A stretch of 5,132 nucleotides of DNA from Ruminococcus flavefaciens (GCA_004556875.1 SFFP01000251.1:1-5132), one strand, 5' to 3'. Numbered from the stretch's first letter, positions 1 to 5,132 are shown. Numbers and translations: made by a program. The notes: a model not told the origin generated them from the sequence alone.

Positions 1-56
1 CCAATCACTGCTTTCATTATAGCCTAAGTAACAAGTGCGTGTAAACCATGGCTGGC

Positions 57-86
57 TTGTCATGGATTTATACGACCAAATATTAT
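57..86 (+). promoter_or_regulatory. possible sigma-A promoter upstream of the first gene
   Basis: A TTGTCA box (57-62, five of six consensus bases) is separated by 18 bp from TATTAT (81-86). The predicted start would fall near 93, essentially on the AGGTGA ribosome binding site (93-98), leaving a very short leader. A short inverted repeat, CCATG (46-50) with CATGG (61-65), overlaps the -35 box and could be an operator, but it is too short to be sure. The gene could equally be transcribed from further upstream, outside the window. Confidence 0.3.
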
Positions 87-103
87 TATAGTAGGTGATG
101 TGA

Positions 104-502
104 ATGAGTAAGAAAGCAAAAGCTGAGATTGCTGACGAGTCCGCCGTTATCATTACGGATGTCGTGCTTGCCGAGAATCAGGCGAAGCTCGACAGCTACG
201 AAAAGTCTATCAAGGCAGTGCAGGAACGCAGGCGCAAGGTCATCATCGACAGCAAACTCTACACCTACGATAAGCTCTCACAGCTTTACGACGGTGCTGA
301 GGGGCAGGAACTTCTCGATGCAGTCACTGCGGAGCATACGCTCATCGGCAAGCTGACCGCAAGCGGTATGACCTATGAGCAGATCGGTGAACTGGCTGAC
401 GATAGTTCTGCCGATGCTGACAACAGCTCGGACGAAAGCTATTCCGAAAAGTACGGTAAGCAGATGAGCTTTTCAGAAACAGATCATTCCTATTCGGAGT
501 AA
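104..502 (+). CDS. hypothetical hydrophilic protein with acidic Ser-rich tail
   Basis: A 132-residue protein that I do not recognise. The ATG at 104 is chosen because AGGTGA (93-98) lies 5 nt before it. There is no signal peptide or membrane segment, so it is probably cytoplasmic. Residues about 22-50 are charged and helical (ENQAKLDSYEKSIKAVQERR), suggesting a short coiled coil. Residues 86-100 (around GMTYEQIGELADD) resemble the first helices of a helix-turn-helix, but no full DNA-binding domain is evident. The last 30 residues are Ser/Asp/Glu/Tyr rich and low in complexity, probably disordered. It lies upstream of a recombinase unit in what looks like a mobile element, so an accessory mobilization role is possible, but that is inferred only from position. 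Coding support: a good ribosome binding site and an open frame with balanced codon use. Confidence 0.7.
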   Translation: MSKKAKAEIADESAVIITDVVLAENQAKLDSYEKSIKAVQERRRKVIIDSKLYTYDKLSQLYDGAEGQELLDAVTAEHTLIGKLTASGMTYEQIGELADDSSADADNSSDESYSEKYGKQMSFSETDHSYSE

Positions 503-597
503 CATATATTCCGACAACAAAACGATTATAGCCGTTCCGTTCGATATAATATCCTATGCGCACAAGTCAGATACAAAAACTTTGGGCGCAATACCTA

Positions 598-627
598 TGG
601 ACAAACCTCGGCGGTGCGCGCTATAAT
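598..627 (+). promoter_or_regulatory. sigma-A promoter for the TnpW-like/recombinase unit
   Basis: TGGACA (598-603, five of six) and a perfect TATAAT (622-627) are separated by 18 bp. The transcript would start near 634, about 73 nt before the TTG start at 707. This is the best promoter between the first gene and the recombinase, so it probably drives both the small gene and the recombinase. A second TATAAT at 545-550 has no convincing -35 partner. Confidence 0.55.
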
Positions 628-634
628 ATTACTG

Positions 635-654
635 TGCAGGAGTAACGCCCTGCA
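635..654 (+). repeat. small inverted repeat at the 5' end of the recombinase-unit leader
   Basis: TGCAGG (635-640) and CCTGCA (649-654) are perfect inverted arms around an 8-nt loop. Given the predicted start near 634, the hairpin would sit at the very 5' end of the RNA, where such structures can slow decay. No T-tract follows, so it is not a terminator. A chance 6-bp repeat is possible. Confidence 0.3.
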
Positions 655-706
655 ACAAAAAGCCTATGCGTGTAGAGATAGATGATCGCAGGCGGAAAGG
701 AGAAAA

Positions 707-895
707 TTGCAGAAGAAAGAGACACTTGCTGAAAAGGTGGAGCGATACAAAGACAAGCCTACCGACACAGCAACTTATGAGATTGAGGGACAGACTTTTA
801 TTGTCACCGCACACTTTGTCGGGGAGAAAAATCTCGACAAGGTGCTTCACGATCATGCTTTTCACAGAGCAATGGAAGAACTCGAAACAGCGTAG
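707..895 (+). CDS. small TnpW-like transposon-encoded protein
   Basis: A 62-residue soluble protein. It starts with TTG at 707, behind GGAAAGGAG (694-702) with a 4-nt spacer; the next in-frame start option is a GTG 30 nt on, with no comparable ribosome binding site. The N-terminal third is a charged helix (KKETLAEKVERYKDK). It is followed by a beta-like core, YEIEGQTFIVTAHFVGEKN, and a C-terminal helix with LDKVL and HRAMEELE. The core pattern (Y-x-I-x-G-x-x-F-x-V then HF, then a DK helix) resembles the small TnpW-type proteins usually encoded just upstream of TnpX-like serine recombinases. The assignment rests on that pattern and on position, 86 bp before the recombinase start. The biochemical role of TnpW proteins is not established; regulation of, or partnership with, the recombinase would be a guess. 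Confidence 0.6.
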   Translation: MQKKETLAEKVERYKDKPTDTATYEIEGQTFIVTAHFVGEKNLDKVLHDHAFHRAMEELETA

Positions 896-903
896 TCCTT
901 ACT

Positions 904-962
904 GCCATATTCGGTATTCCATGCTCTTTGAGATATACCGAATATGGCTGCTTTGTTTTTAT
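904..962 (+). terminator. intrinsic terminator/attenuator before the recombinase gene
   Basis: A perfect 14-bp inverted repeat, GCCATATTCGGTAT (904-917) with ATACCGAATATGGC (935-948), encloses a 17-nt loop that can itself form CTC-TTT-GAG. It is followed by TGCTTTGTTTTTAT, a T-rich tract suitable for factor-independent termination on the plus strand; the other side has no matching T-tract. It begins 9 nt after the TnpW-like stop and ends 19 nt before the recombinase ATG, so it should reduce transcription into the recombinase. The T-tract is interrupted by G, so termination may be partial. An operator role for the long dyad is the alternative. Confidence 0.6.
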
Positions 963-981
963 CAGAAAGGAGTTTATTATC

Positions 982-2235
982 ATGACAAAGCAGTCGCATT
1001 ACAACGTGGGTATCTATGTACGTTTATCGCAGGAGGACGAACGTGCCGGAGAATCCATTTCAATAGAAAATCAGAAAAAAATGCTGACGGAATATGTCAG
1101 CAAGCAAACAGGCTGGAATTTGGTGGAGACATACGAGGACGACGGTTATTCGGGTACTGACTTCAACCGTCCGGGTGTCCAGAAACTTCTCGATGATGCG
1201 AGGTCGGGAAAGATAAACCTGATACTCTGTAAAGACCTCTCCCGTTTCGGTCGTAATTACATCGAAGTCGGTCAGTATGTTGATTACGTTTTCCCTTCAT
1301 TCAATATCCGCTTCATCGCCCTGAGCGACAATGTGGATACACTTGAACGCAACAGCACGGCTATGGACATGATGCCGATAGTCAATCTTTTCAACGAATG
1401 GCACGCCGCCAGCACCTCAAAGAAAATCCGTGCGGTCATGGTGTCCAATGCAAAGCAGGGCAAGTATCACGCTCCTGTTGCACCTTTCGGCTATCTTGTG
1501 GGAGACACTGAGGACAGATTGCCCGTAGTCGATGAAACGAACGCTCCCTACGTCCGTATGATGTACAAAATGCGTTCCGAGGGTGCAAGCTCTCCGCAGA
1601 TCGCTAAGGCTCTGAATGCACAGGGAGTTATTACTCCGTCCGATTACACCTATCAGCGTTTGGGCAAGCCGAACCCCTACATTTCCAATCACCTGTGGAA
1701 TGCCGCAATGGTGCGTGATATTCTCGAAAATCCTATTTACAAGGGTTCTGTTGTCAGCCAGAAATTCACCACCGTTTCCTATAAGAACCACCAAAAATAT
1801 ATCAGGGACTCCGATGAATGGATCGTCATTGATGATGCTTTTGAGCCTATCGTAGACAAGGAATTATGGGATAAGGTGCAGGAGATCAACAATTCGTGCA
1901 GTCATGGTAAGGTCACAAAAAGCGGAGTGATACTTCCGCTCGGCGGTCTGATGTACTGTGCCGACTGTGGGGCGAAACTGAAAAACAACACCACGTTCCA
2001 TGAATCAAAAAAGCGTGGCAAATACAAGCTCGTCACCTATATCTGCAACACTTATGCGAACCACGGCAAGGAGGTATGCTCCTCGCATTCAATTTTACAG
2101 CGTATCATTGAGGGGCTGGTGCTTGAGGATATTCGTGCAAGGGCAAAGCGTGTCATTGAGGACGAGGACGGCGAGAGACAGCGTTATCTTGCGATCAAGG
2201 CGAATGAGCGTAAACAGCAGACCGAGGACGCTTGA
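982..2235 (+). CDS. large serine recombinase, TnpX-type, C-terminally truncated by frameshift
   Basis: A site-specific recombinase that would cut and rejoin DNA at element ends through a phosphoserine link. The ATG at 982 is chosen for AGAAAGGAG (964-972) 9 nt upstream; the frame is open back to TTG 928, but that extension is the terminator hairpin. It encodes 417 residues. Residues 8-150 are the resolvase catalytic domain, with Ser16 in YVRLSQED as nucleophile, Arg14, GYSGTDFNRPG (55-65), and the conserved Asp85, Arg88 and Arg91 in CKDLSRFGRN. Residues about 165-300 are the recombinase DNA-binding domain (PFGYLVG, ALNAQGVITPS, ILENPIYKG). Residues 320-370 are a zinc ribbon with C326-x2-C329 and C355-x10-C366. 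Helical residues 375-417 begin the coiled coil, then TGA intervenes. The family normally runs to about 540-560 residues, and the missing part lies in the +1 frame (2231-2620). The catalytic core looks intact, but integration or excision is probably lost. Confidence 0.88.
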   Translation: MTKQSHYNVGIYVRLSQEDERAGESISIENQKKMLTEYVSKQTGWNLVETYEDDGYSGTDFNRPGVQKLLDDARSGKINLILCKDLSRFGRNYIEVGQYVDYVFPSFNIRFIALSDNVDTLERNSTAMDMMPIVNLFNEWHAASTSKKIRAVMVSNAKQGKYHAPVAPFGYLVGDTEDRLPVVDETNAPYVRMMYKMRSEGASSPQIAKALNAQGVITPSDYTYQRLGKPNPYISNHLWNAAMVRDILENPIYKGSVVSQKFTTVSYKNHQKYIRDSDEWIVIDDAFEPIVDKELWDKVQEINNSCSHGKVTKSGVILPLGGLMYCADCGAKLKNNTTFHESKKRGKYKLVTYICNTYANHGKEVCSSHSILQRIIEGLVLEDIRARAKRVIEDEDGERQRYLAIKANERKQQTEDA

Positions 2236-2620
2236 CACGATCATCAGCAAGACCTATGAAGAAAGAATGCTCGGTAAGCTGCCCGAAGATCTGAGTGCAA
2301 AAATGCTTGAAAAGTATACTGCCGAGCAGAAGGAGCTTACGGCTCAGGCGGAGCAGTACCGCAAAGCAAGAATGCAGGAACAGCAAAACGAACAGGACGT
2401 TGAGAAATTCATTCAGCGTTTGAAGAAGTGGAGCGATGCCCCTTGCCTTACCCGTGAGCTGTGCTTAGACCTGATAGAGTTTATTGTAGTCCACTCCCGT
2501 CCCGAAGATCGAAACGCACCTCGCAAGGTTGACATTTACTACAAATTCATCAGCAAGCCTCTCGCAGACAGCAGAAACCTCTTACTTCCGCAGAATGGCG
2601 TGGAAATTTATCAGCAATAA
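2231..2620 (+). pseudogene. C-terminal part of the same serine recombinase, out of frame (DUF4368-like)
   Basis: Homology resumes at LDTIISKTYEERMLGKLPED in the +1 frame from 2231, overlapping the premature TGA (2233-2235). It continues as a charged coiled coil (TAEQKELTAQAEQYRKARMQEQ) and ends with a DUF4368-type tail (LIEFIVVHSRPED, then VDIYYKFIS) and a TAA at 2618-2620. These are the segments expected at the end of TnpX-type recombinases. Joining the two frames directly leaves roughly a dozen coiled-coil residues absent (estimate from memory of the family), so a small out-of-frame deletion fits better than a single-base slip. An ATG at 2267, weakly preceded by GAAGAAAG, could allow independent translation of a 117-residue tail. 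I read the whole 982-2620 locus as one broken gene. Confidence 0.75.
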
Positions 2621-2665
2621 ATGGTTGTCCTTTTGGGTGGGTGACAACCGCAACCCAGTTGTCGA
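2621..2665. other. candidate attachment site at the recombinase end of the element
   Basis: The recombinase stop codon is followed immediately by GGTTGTC (2623-2629), its inverted copy GACAACC (2643-2649) and a further direct GTTGTC (2658-2663). Position 2649 is also where recognisable helicase homology on the opposite strand stops. Large serine recombinase genes usually lie next to one attachment site, and these sites are short with imperfect dyads. The exact crossover dinucleotide cannot be assigned without the other end or an empty site, neither of which is in the window. No matching copy was found in 1-103. Confidence 0.4.
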
Positions 2666-2762
2666 AGTGCTGTAAGCCGTGGTCACGCAGGAAGTCATAC
2701 TCCAAGTAACGCATCATGGTGTGCAGCTCAGTAATGGAATTGCTCAGAGGTGTGCCGTAAGC
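2649..2762 (-). pseudogene. fragment of an ICE-type SNF2 helicase/methylase gene
   Basis: Read on the minus strand, this stretch encodes about 38 residues, AYGTPLSNSITELHTMMRYL followed by EYDFLRDHGLQHFDNWVA. The GTPxSNS-T-EL-TM-RYL and GL-HFD-W patterns are typical of the SNF2-type helicase region in the very large methylase/helicase proteins of Tn1549-like conjugative elements. A TAA lies two codons before the fragment in this frame, and past 2649 the frame runs into unrelated residues, so neither end of the gene is present: the intact protein would be more than a thousand residues longer. It is a remnant, not a gene. It probably marks the former target gene of the recombinase element. Serine-recombinase IMEs inserted in SNF2 genes of ICEs are known from streptococci. 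Confidence 0.65.
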
Positions 2763-2802
2763 AACACCTTAACAACGATTATTTGGTAAAGTTTGGACGG
2801 TT

Positions 2803-2819
2803 GGTTTTACAATAAAACC
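2803..2819 (+). repeat. 7-bp stem-loop just upstream of the DUF6809-like gene
   Basis: GGTTTTA (2803-2809), loop CAA, TAAAACC (2813-2819) form a perfect short hairpin, extendable by one G-T pair. It ends 1 nt before the AAAGGA ribosome binding site (2821-2826), so it could influence translation initiation, or serve as a small operator. A weak -10-like TACAAT (2808-2813) overlaps it, with only a poor -35 candidate. No T-tract follows, so it is not a terminator. Confidence 0.4.
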
Positions 2820-2835
2820 GAAAGGACAGATACAA

Positions 2836-3054
2836 ATGATCGATGCGATGTACAATTACAGACAGGGTGAGATTAACTTCGATGAGTTTAACAAGCTCTG
2901 CATACCGTTTGAAAATTCGCTGAGTGAGGAACAGATCGATATATTCCACAAGATACTTGACTGCGCGAGCGATACTGCCGCCGCTGAGATGAGAGCTGCT
3001 TACAAGGTCGGTTTCAAGGATGGTGCGACTATGATGCAGGAGATTCAGGACTGA
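2836..3054 (+). CDS. small DUF6809-like protein
   Basis: A 72-residue protein from ATG 2836, with AAAGGA (2821-2826) 9 nt upstream. It is acidic and predicted wholly helical, without membrane segments. Features seen are an N-terminal MYNYRQGEINFDEFNKLC, a central LSEEQIDIFHKILD and a C-terminal GFKDGATMMQEI. The SEEQ-x-x-F-x-x-x-L-D helix and the GF-x-x-G-x-x-M-x-x-E-I ending are what I recall from DUF6809 proteins, which are common on Firmicutes accessory elements and have no known function. The gene stands alone: a terminator follows 20 bp after the stop, and the neighbours are the helicase scar upstream and the convergent kinase operon downstream. I am fairly sure it is a real gene and less sure of the family. 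Confidence 0.7.
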   Translation: MIDAMYNYRQGEINFDEFNKLCIPFENSLSEEQIDIFHKILDCASDTAAAEMRAAYKVGFKDGATMMQEIQD

Positions 3055-3074
3055 TATAATCACAGCATAAGGAA

Positions 3075-3122
3075 AAGGGCAATGTCCTCCGTGAATGGAA
3101 GACATTGCCCTTATTTCATTTT
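3075..3122. terminator. strong intrinsic terminator, probably bidirectional
   Basis: AAGGGCAATGTCCTCC (3075-3090) and GGAAGACATTGCCCTT (3097-3112) form a 16-bp stem with one C-A mismatch and the 6-nt loop GTGAAT. On the plus strand TTATTTCATTTT follows, ending the DUF6809-like transcript. On the minus strand the stem is followed by TTTTCC, so it may also stop the convergent kinase/regulator operon, whose last stop codon is about 105 nt away. No other terminator is seen in 3123-3216, which appears empty. Confidence 0.8.
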
Positions 3123-3216
3123 AGCAAAATAATATTCGGTGCAATTGTTTTTGCAGCCGTAGAAAGTGATTTGGATCAACAAATAAAAGTGTCTTGTCTG
3201 TACAGTTCCGTAAAAG

Positions 3217-3900
3217 CTATAATTTCATCATACGATACCCAATGCTGATATGTGTCTGTATCAGCGCCTGACTGCTGTCACTCAACTTTTTTCGCAGGGT
3301 AGCCATAAATACACGCAGGGAGGCTTCGCTGTTATCCGCAGGAGTTCCCCATACACTTTGGATAATGTACTTATGTGTCAGCACCTTGCCGACATTCTTT
3401 GCAAGCAGGCACAGAAGCTTGTATTCTATCGGGGTCAGGTGCAGTTCTTCATCATCAAGATAAACACAGCCCGAAACATAGTCTATCCTCAGTCTGCCGT
3501 TGACAAACTCCGTGACCGATACGTTTTCGGATCTCATGAGCCGCCTTTGTATCACCCTGAGCCTTGCGAGAAGTTCATCAACAGAGAACGGCTTTGTCAG
3601 GTAATCATCTGCACCTTTGTCAAGTGCTGTTATCTTATCCCTGTCCTCGCTCCTTGCACTGACTATGATGATAGGAACATCGCTCCAAGTGCGTATATGC
3701 TCTATGACCTCAACGCCATCAATGTCGGGCAGTCCAAGGTCAAGTATGATGATGTCAGGCTTATGCGAAGCGCTGAGCATGACCGCTTCTCTGCCCCTGA
3801 CGGCGGTGATAAAGCGATAATCATTCATTTTAAGAGTGGTTGTTATAAGATTTCTGATAGGCTTGTCATCCTCCACCACCAGAACAAGATATTCATTCAT
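3217..3900 (-). CDS. kdpE: KdpE-like OmpR-family response regulator
   Basis: A 227-residue cytoplasmic response regulator of full family length. Residues 4-118 are the receiver domain: acidic pair Asp11-Asp12, phospho-acceptor Asp54 in IILDLGLPDIDG, Ser81 in the switch position (IIIVSARSED) and Lys103 in LTKPFSVDEL. Residues about 130-225 are an OmpR-type winged helix, with LTPIEYKLLCLLAKNVGKVL, the VWG motif, and a recognition helix near SLRVFMATLRKKL, ending in GYRMMKL. The VGKVLTHKYIIQSVWG and RVFMATLRKKL wording is closest to KdpE. Its start overlaps the kinase gene by 8 bp (ATGAATGA), with GGAGAGG (3910-3916) 9 nt upstream, implying coupled translation. Phosphorylation by the neighbouring kinase should activate DNA binding. 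Classic KdpE controls high-affinity potassium uptake, but no transporter gene is visible here, so the target is inferred at best. Confidence 0.88.
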   Translation of the reverse strand: MNEYLVLVVEDDKPIRNLITTTLKMNDYRFITAVRGREAVMLSASHKPDIIILDLGLPDIDGVEVIEHIRTWSDVPIIIVSARSEDRDKITALDKGADDYLTKPFSVDELLARLRVIQRRLMRSENVSVTEFVNGRLRIDYVSGCVYLDDEELHLTPIEYKLLCLLAKNVGKVLTHKYIIQSVWGTPADNSEASLRVFMATLRKKLSDSSQALIQTHISIGYRMMKL

Positions 3901-5008
3901 TCAGATCGACCTCTCCTATTGGCAGAGTAAAGCTGACAACTGTACCGTTTGGTATGTTGTCGCTGACAGATATAGTACCGCCGTGTGAAGTAATAATTGA
4001 CCTGAAAAGTGCAAGTCCCAGCCCAAGACTTCTTCTGCTGTCTGAGGAACGGCTTCCGCCCGTGTAGAACATATCAAAAACCTTTTCCTTTTCTTCATCG
4101 GAAATACCTGTGCCGTGATCAGAAACGGATATAACAGCATACTCATTTTCAAGGTGTACACTGACAGTAACATCAGAATCCTCATCACTGTACTTGACTG
4201 CATTATCCATAAGATTGACAATGACCTGTACGATAAGGTTTGCATCTGCCATGACGGGGATTATCTCGTCATACATATCAACGATGATATTTCTCTTTGG
4301 GTGAGTGCGTTCGGTGTGTCTTACAGCCTCCTGCACAATGTCATCAAGTATCTCTACCGAGATATTGAGCTGCATTCGTCCGTCTTCTATTCGTGTGGCA
4401 TATAAAAGATTTTCCACCATTTCGATCAGCCACATAGACTCGGAAAAGATATCCGTATAGATCTGCTGTCTTGCTGTTTCGTCAAGTGCAGTTCCGCCGG
4501 AAATAAGGGTACTTGCGTTTCCCGATATGGAAGTAAGCGGTGTTCTGAGGTCATGGGAAATTGTGCGGAGCATATTTGCTCTAAGCTGTTCATTCTGTGC
4601 AAGCAAAGCTGCTTCTTCTTTTTCTCGGGCATTCTGTTCGGCTATAAGAGTATTGCGTTTCAGCTTATTGGCAAGCGTTCCTGCAATAAGTGCTGTTATG
4701 AACATGGTAAGAAAAGTCACCGGATATCCTGCATCATGAGCCGAGAACGAAAATTCCGGATATGTAAATAAGTAATTGAATACCAATACTCCTACAATAG
4801 ACAAACCTAGGCAATAGTATATCTTTGATGTCAGGATAGATATCACAAGAACTGCTATGATATACAGCATAATTATGTTGCTGTCTGTCAGACCTCCGAG
4901 TTTGAATAAATATCCTGCTATAGTTGCTGCTGCAAGTATGATCAGACTTATCCCGAAATCTTTCAGGACAGAAATGTATGCGTTCTTTTTTTTCTTTTTA
5001 TCAGACAA
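3893..5008 (-). CDS. short KdpD-like membrane sensor histidine kinase (DUF4118)
   Basis: A sensor kinase partner of the adjacent regulator. I choose TTG 5008 (371 residues) because AGGGGG (5015-5020) lies 6 nt before it and a consensus promoter (5025-5054) overlaps the longer ATG start at 5038 (381 residues). From the TTG: a Lys-rich N-terminus; four membrane helices at about 18-35, 44-60, 65-81 and 97-113, matching the DUF4118 domain of KdpD; a helical linker (113-142); a HisKA domain with His152 in SHDLRTPLTS; and an ATP-binding domain with N-box Asn269 (NLMDNAVKY), G1 box DHGTG (297-301), F box FDMF (311-314) and G2 box GLGLAL (329-334). All catalytic motifs are intact. Classic KdpD is about 900 residues and carries an N-terminal KdpD/Usp region, absent here. 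This short form is widespread in Firmicutes and may sense membrane state or potassium differently. Confidence 0.87.
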   Translation of the reverse strand: MSDKKKKKNAYISVLKDFGISLIILAAATIAGYLFKLGGLTDSNIIMLYIIAVLVISILTSKIYYCLGLSIVGVLVFNYLFTYPEFSFSAHDAGYPVTFLTMFITALIAGTLANKLKRNTLIAEQNAREKEEAALLAQNEQLRANMLRTISHDLRTPLTSISGNASTLISGGTALDETARQQIYTDIFSESMWLIEMVENLLYATRIEDGRMQLNISVEILDDIVQEAVRHTERTHPKRNIIVDMYDEIIPVMADANLIVQVIVNLMDNAVKYSDEDSDVTVSVHLENEYAVISVSDHGTGISDEEKEKVFDMFYTGGSRSSDSRRSLGLGLALFRSIITSHGGTISVSDNIPNGTVVSFTLPIGEVDLNE

Positions 5009-5024
5009 ATCAATCCCCCTGAAC

Positions 5025-5054
5025 ATTATAACATACAACCGTTTTCTTCGTCAA
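5025..5054 (-). promoter_or_regulatory. consensus sigma-A promoter of the kinase/regulator operon
   Basis: On the minus strand TTGACG (5049-5054, five of six) and a perfect TATAAT (5025-5030) are 18 bp apart. The start of transcription should lie near 5018, inside or next to the AGGGGG ribosome binding site (5015-5020). The leader before TTG 5008 would be only about 10 nt. The promoter therefore excludes ATG 5038 and ATG 5026 as the main starts if it is the one in use. Confidence 0.7.
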
Positions 5055-5071
5055 CATGATACAGAAGTTGT

Positions 5072-5132
5072 TTAATCATAATGATGTCTTCTGTTTTTTC
5101 GTATTTCCGCCATCAGGATATCCGCTTTTTTC
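5072..5132 (-). CDS. possible C-terminal end of an upstream minus-strand gene (partial)
   Basis: The minus strand is open from the window edge to TAA at 5072-5074, giving KKADILMAEIRKNRRHHYD as the last 19 residues. The sequence looks like a plausible basic helical tail, but a second minus-strand frame is also open over most of this stretch, so the call is weak. The stop would lie about 18 bp before the -35 box of the kinase promoter. Nothing identifies the protein. Confidence 0.3.
   Translation of the reverse strand, partial: KKADILMAEIRKNRRHHYD

Noticed and set aside
553..670. Direct repeat CCTATGCG (553-560 and 663-670), considered as recombinase-binding or element-end repeats
   Set aside because: Only 8 bp, two copies, no extended similarity around them and no link to a junction.
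928..981. Upstream extension of the recombinase to TTG 928
   Set aside because: The extension is encoded by the right arm and T-tract of the hairpin and has no ribosome binding site, whereas ATG 982 has AGAAAGGAG at ideal spacing.
666..1160. Open plus-strand frame of 164 codons overlapping the small gene and the recombinase start
   Set aside because: It runs through the TnpW-like gene, the terminator hairpin and the recombinase N-terminus in another frame, has no ribosome binding site and no recognisable domain.
3250..3930. Long plus-strand open frame opposite the response regulator
   Set aside because: It is the antisense shadow of a gene whose receiver and winged-helix motifs are complete; its translation resembles no family.
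5061..5100. ACAGAAG (5061-5067) and CTTCTGT (5088-5094) with TTTTTT after it, as a plus-strand terminator
   Set aside because: The stem is 7 bp with a 20-nt loop, no plus-strand gene ends here, and on the minus strand there is no T-tract. It may be chance or a small operator near the kinase promoter.
1..5132. CRISPR array, tRNA, rRNA or riboswitch
   Set aside because: No regularly spaced repeats, no tRNA-like cloverleaf with conserved T-arm, and no recognisable riboswitch core were seen on either strand.

Overview
The window looks like an accessory locus of a gut-type Clostridium (Ruminococcaceae/Oscillospiraceae-like is my best guess). The grounds are AGGAG-type ribosome binding sites, frequent TTG starts, near-consensus sigma-A promoters, a TnpX-type large serine recombinase and a small DUF6809-like protein, all common in that group. 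Genus cannot be fixed from the sequence alone.

Left part (1-2620, plus strand) reads as the distal end of an integrative or mobilizable element. A 132-residue unknown hydrophilic protein (104-502) is followed by a separate transcription unit with a good promoter (598-627), a 62-residue TnpW-like protein (707-895), a hairpin plus T-tract that looks like an attenuator (904-962), and a large serine recombinase (982-2235). The recombinase is broken near position 2230: its C-terminal part (DUF4368-like) continues in the +1 frame to 2620, and roughly a dozen coiled-coil residues appear to be missing.

Middle (2621-2835). Directly after the recombinase stop, on the minus strand, lies a piece of about 38 codons of a SNF2-type helicase/methylase gene of Tn1549-like conjugative elements. 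It is cut off abruptly at both ends. I read 2621-2665 as the recombined attachment site and the fragment as the scar of an earlier host gene, probably of an ICE since lost. A short DUF6809-like gene (2836-3054) follows, preceded by a 7-bp stem-loop and ended by a strong, probably bidirectional terminator (3075-3122).

Right part (3217-5074, minus strand) is a two-gene operon for a KdpDE-type two-component system: a short sensor kinase lacking the N-terminal KdpD and Usp domains, overlapping by 8 bp a complete OmpR/KdpE-family regulator. A consensus promoter (5025-5054) lies inside the longest kinase ORF, so translation most likely begins at TTG 5008. No potassium transporter gene is in view, so the regulated target is unknown. 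The right edge may hold the last codons of another minus-strand gene.

I see no convincing undescribed multi-gene system. The more interesting points are the degraded integrase next to a helicase scar, the attenuator before the recombinase, and the nearly leaderless kinase transcript.
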